Assembly (NCBI GenBank): GCA_964465665.1
Contig: CAYXKM010000332.1
Coordinates: 1-6,835, forward strand
Length of the DNA stretch: 6,835 bases
Reading direction: 5' to 3'
Source of the DNA: JAKEGN01 sp964465665
GTDB taxonomy: Bacteria; Pseudomonadota; Gammaproteobacteria; Steroidobacterales; Woeseiaceae
Shown here: positions 6,773-6,835 of the stretch, piece after piece
How positions within the stretch are numbered: the stretch's first letter is position 1
Layout of the letters: every line of letters begins with the position of its first letter
Notes under the pieces: model-generated
The model's database searches: none
Seen by the model: only the letters and a program-made list of their open reading frames with translations
What the model was told of the DNA's origin: nothing
Made by a program: the position numbers and the translations under genes

Positions 6773-6835
6773 ATGTCTGATCACAGCGGCGGCCGGAGTC
6801 TGGATGTCCTGCTCTGCACTGCCATGCTGCTTGCG
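6773..6835 (+). CDS. Start of a rightward gene, probably a membrane or exported protein (3'-partial)
   Basis: An open frame runs from ATG 6773 to the window edge, giving 21 codons. It begins with a polar stretch (MSDHSGGRSLD) and then turns hydrophobic (VLLCTAMLLA), as at the first membrane segment or a signal peptide. A second in-frame ATG is at 6824. The ribosome binding site is weak (GAAG at 6766-6769). Support comes from the candidate promoter upstream, the divergent layout, and the lack of another gene in the last 170 bases. The product cannot be named from this fragment. Confidence 0.45.
   Translation, partial: MSDHSGGRSLDVLLCTAMLLA

Noticed and set aside
6106..6780. 224-codon plus-strand frame opposite the methyltransferase gene
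   Set aside because: Antisense to a gene with clear SAM-binding motifs; composition looks like a shadow frame. Only its last 25 codons, beyond 6705, are treated as a possible short ORF.

Overview
The window looks like ordinary chromosomal DNA from a GC-rich bacterium, most likely a gammaproteobacterium. That placement is inferred from the close resemblance of three products to E. coli YbdL, YafV and Alx/TerC-type proteins, and it is not proven. Coding density is very high. I see no RNA genes, insertion sequences, prophage genes or CRISPR arrays.

Left part (2-4768, + strand): four tightly packed genes that look like one amino-acid metabolism operon. They are (i) an aldehyde dehydrogenase of the ALDH12 / plant-type delta-1-pyrroline-5-carboxylate dehydrogenase group, cut by the left edge; (ii) a YbdL-like PLP aminotransferase (methionine/glutamine-type); (iii) a YafV-like omega-amidase; and (iv) an APC-superfamily amino acid permease. 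The junctions are a 17-nt gap, a 13-nt overlap and a 4-nt TTGA overlap, so co-transcription and translational coupling are likely. The biochemical reading is: the permease imports amino acids; the dehydrogenase turns glutamate semialdehyde (from proline, ornithine or arginine) into glutamate; the aminotransferase uses glutamine or methionine as amino donor; and the amidase removes the 2-oxoglutaramate left by glutamine transamination, giving 2-oxoglutarate and ammonia.

Middle and right part (4811-6660, - strand): a TerC/Alx-family membrane protein, and upstream of it a class I SAM-dependent methyltransferase of unknown substrate. They converge on the operon across a 42-nt gap that shows no clear terminator. 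A 98-nt gap separates the two genes.

Right edge (6661-6835): a divergent intergenic region of about 110 nt. It holds a plausible sigma70-type promoter reading right, two neighbouring GC-rich palindromes (CTGCC half-sites) that can also fold as one hairpin, and the first 21 codons of a rightward gene that starts with a polar stretch followed by a hydrophobic one. This is the least explained part of the window. I did not find evidence of a clearly novel system; the unusual gene combination in the operon and the palindromic leader are the two points most worth checking.
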